Assembly (NCBI GenBank): GCA_034437315.1
Contig: DAOTUC010000296.1
Location: 1 to 14,803, forward strand
DNA from: DSAR01 sp034437315
GTDB taxonomy: Bacteria > Chloroflexota > Anaerolineae > B4-G1
DNA length: 14,803 bases
Direction: 5' to 3'
The notes under the pieces were generated by a model. That model did not search any database. It saw only the letters and a program-made list of their open reading frames with translations, and was not told where the DNA came from. Positions 14,060-14,803 of this stretch are shown piece by piece. Position 1 is the stretch's first letter. Every line of letters starts with the position of its first letter. The position numbers were made by a program, and so were the translations under genes.

Positions 14060-14722
14060 ATGACTGCTAAAAATCTGGACCTGATCACATTGACTGACCC
14101 CCGCAGCCAGGCAGCTGAGGCCTATCGCACCCTGCGCACCAATCTGACCTTCGCCGCTCTGGACAAACCGCTTGAGACCCTGATCGTCACGTCTGCCACG
14201 CCCGGCGACGGCAAATCGACCGTGCTGGCGAATCTGGCAGTCACGATGGCGCAGGGAGAACGGCGCGTCGTGCTGGTTGACGCCGACTTGCGCCGCCCCG
14301 GTTTACACGATATCTTCGAGGTCTCCAACGCGCGCGGCGTCACGAGTATGGTCGTCGAGGAAAGCTCATTGGATGAACCGCCTCTGCTAGACGTGGGAGT
14401 GGACAACCTGTCCCTGTTGCCCAGCGGGCCATTGCCGCCTAACCCGGCCGACATTCTAGGATCCCGGCGAATGGAACAGGTGATAGAGGCGCTCAAAGGG
14501 CGGGCCAACGTGATCCTTTTCGATGCGCCGCCCGTCATCCCGGTGACCGACGCCTCTGTGCTGGGAGCCAAGGTGGACGGCGTGTTGTTGGTCGTCAGCG
14601 CCGGGCGGACGCGGCGCGAACACGTACAGCGGGCGCGCGAGCGTCTAGAACGTGTGCGCGTTCGTCTCATCGGCGCGGTGTTGAACAATGCGCCCCGCGA
14701 TGCGAGCCTGGGCGGATATTGA
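14060..14722 (+). CDS. Tailless BY-kinase (CpsD/CapB-like)
   Basis: This 220-residue cytoplasmic P-loop ATPase is of the bacterial tyrosine kinase (BY-kinase) family. It has the oligomerisation motif EAYRTLR (E20, R23, R26), Walker A in ATPGDGKST (46-54, K52), Walker A' in LVDADLRRP (D74, D76), the GPLPPNPADIL segment (123-133) and Walker B D155 in ILFDAPPV. BY-kinases usually end in a tyrosine cluster that is autophosphorylated; here the chain stops at SLGGY, with Tyr220 as the only tail tyrosine. It may phosphorylate other proteins, act as a regulatory ATPase, or use the single Tyr. A purine-rich GGGAGAGG precedes the ATG by three bases. It is coupled to the second Wzz-like gene 10 bases upstream. 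Confidence 0.9.
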   Translation: MTAKNLDLITLTDPRSQAAEAYRTLRTNLTFAALDKPLETLIVTSATPGDGKSTVLANLAVTMAQGERRVVLVDADLRRPGLHDIFEVSNARGVTSMVVEESSLDEPPLLDVGVDNLSLLPSGPLPPNPADILGSRRMEQVIEALKGRANVILFDAPPVIPVTDASVLGAKVDGVLLVVSAGRTRREHVQRARERLERVRVRLIGAVLNNAPRDASLGGY

Positions 14723-14732
14723 TAGAGAGTGA

Positions 14733-14803
14733 TTAAATAATTGCTCTAGCCACCGTCCCGGGGGCGCTAATCGGCCCGAGGACGGGCCTCTGAGCGAATT
14801 TTT
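14733..14803. repeat. Small palindromic element, copy B (inverted, reaches window end)
   Basis: This is the second copy of the element seen at 983-1039, in opposite orientation. Bases 14776-14803 are identical over 28 bp to the reverse complement of 986-1013, and 14733-14750 matches the reverse complement of 1022-1039 at 16 of 18. The interior (14751-14775) differs and is longer. The outer ends TTAAATAATTGCTC (14733-14746) and GAGCGAATTTTT (14792-14803) are roughly inverted. The copy is probably cut by a few bases at the window edge. Confidence 0.75.
14765..14803 (+). terminator. Probable intrinsic terminator of the glycan operon
   Basis: Stem GGCCCG (14773-14778) and CGGGCC (14783-14788) closes an AGGA loop. 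It is extended after a 4x4 internal loop by CGCT (14765-14768) pairing with AGCG (14793-14796), and is followed by AATTTTT at the window end. It stands 42 bases after the BY-kinase stop, in the right orientation. The T-run may continue beyond the window. Confidence 0.65.

Overview
This is a GC-rich bacterial chromosome segment in which all twelve supported protein genes lie on the + strand, mostly with short gaps or start/stop overlaps. Protein style suggests a member of the Chloroflexota, probably Anaerolineae: a MinD-like ATPase with an SFRGGTGKSN P-loop, a GAF sensor ending in an ITETEYF-type tail, a nucleotide-transporter-like protein fused to HEAT repeats and a cyclic-nucleotide domain, and small split Wzz/BY-kinase genes. 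This placement is an inference from remembered family resemblance; no rRNA or other marker is present.

Layout. Positions 1-402 are non-coding and hold three kinds of repeat: a 15-bp perfect inverted repeat, a 68-bp palindromic REP-like element and a pentanucleotide tandem repeat. Then come a YacP/Rae1-like NYN nuclease (403-894), a deoxynucleoside kinase (1069-1734) and a membrane-anchored alpha/beta hydrolase (1749-2777). A small palindromic element (983-1039) lies upstream of the kinase and reappears inverted at the right end of the window.

The middle block (2807-9942) looks like a signalling module. It encodes an NTT/MFS-like membrane domain fused to HEAT repeats and a cNMP-binding domain, a MinD/ParA-like ATPase with Arg in place of the signature Lys, a 5TM (LytS-type) plus GAF sensor with a long charged tail, an HD phosphohydrolase overlapping the sensor gene, and a CPBP-type membrane protein with an altered active site. 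A strong Shine-Dalgarno/ATG pair inside the large gene could release the cNMP domain as a separate 166-residue protein.

The right block (10005-14803) is a polysaccharide/cell-surface unit. A sigma70-type promoter (10005-10033) precedes a GT2 dolichyl-phosphate-type glycosyltransferase, RNase HII (rnhB), a GT4 glycosyltransferase and a Wzz-like protein, mostly overlapping or tightly spaced. A second promoter (13318-13346) precedes a second Wzz-like protein and a BY-kinase lacking a tyrosine-cluster tail. The window ends in a hairpin plus T-run that is part of the second copy of the palindromic element and probably acts as the operon terminator.

No tRNA, rRNA, CRISPR array, transposase or phage gene was seen. 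The most noteworthy items are the sensor/ATPase/cNMP module, the internal translation start, and the inverted pair of palindromic elements.
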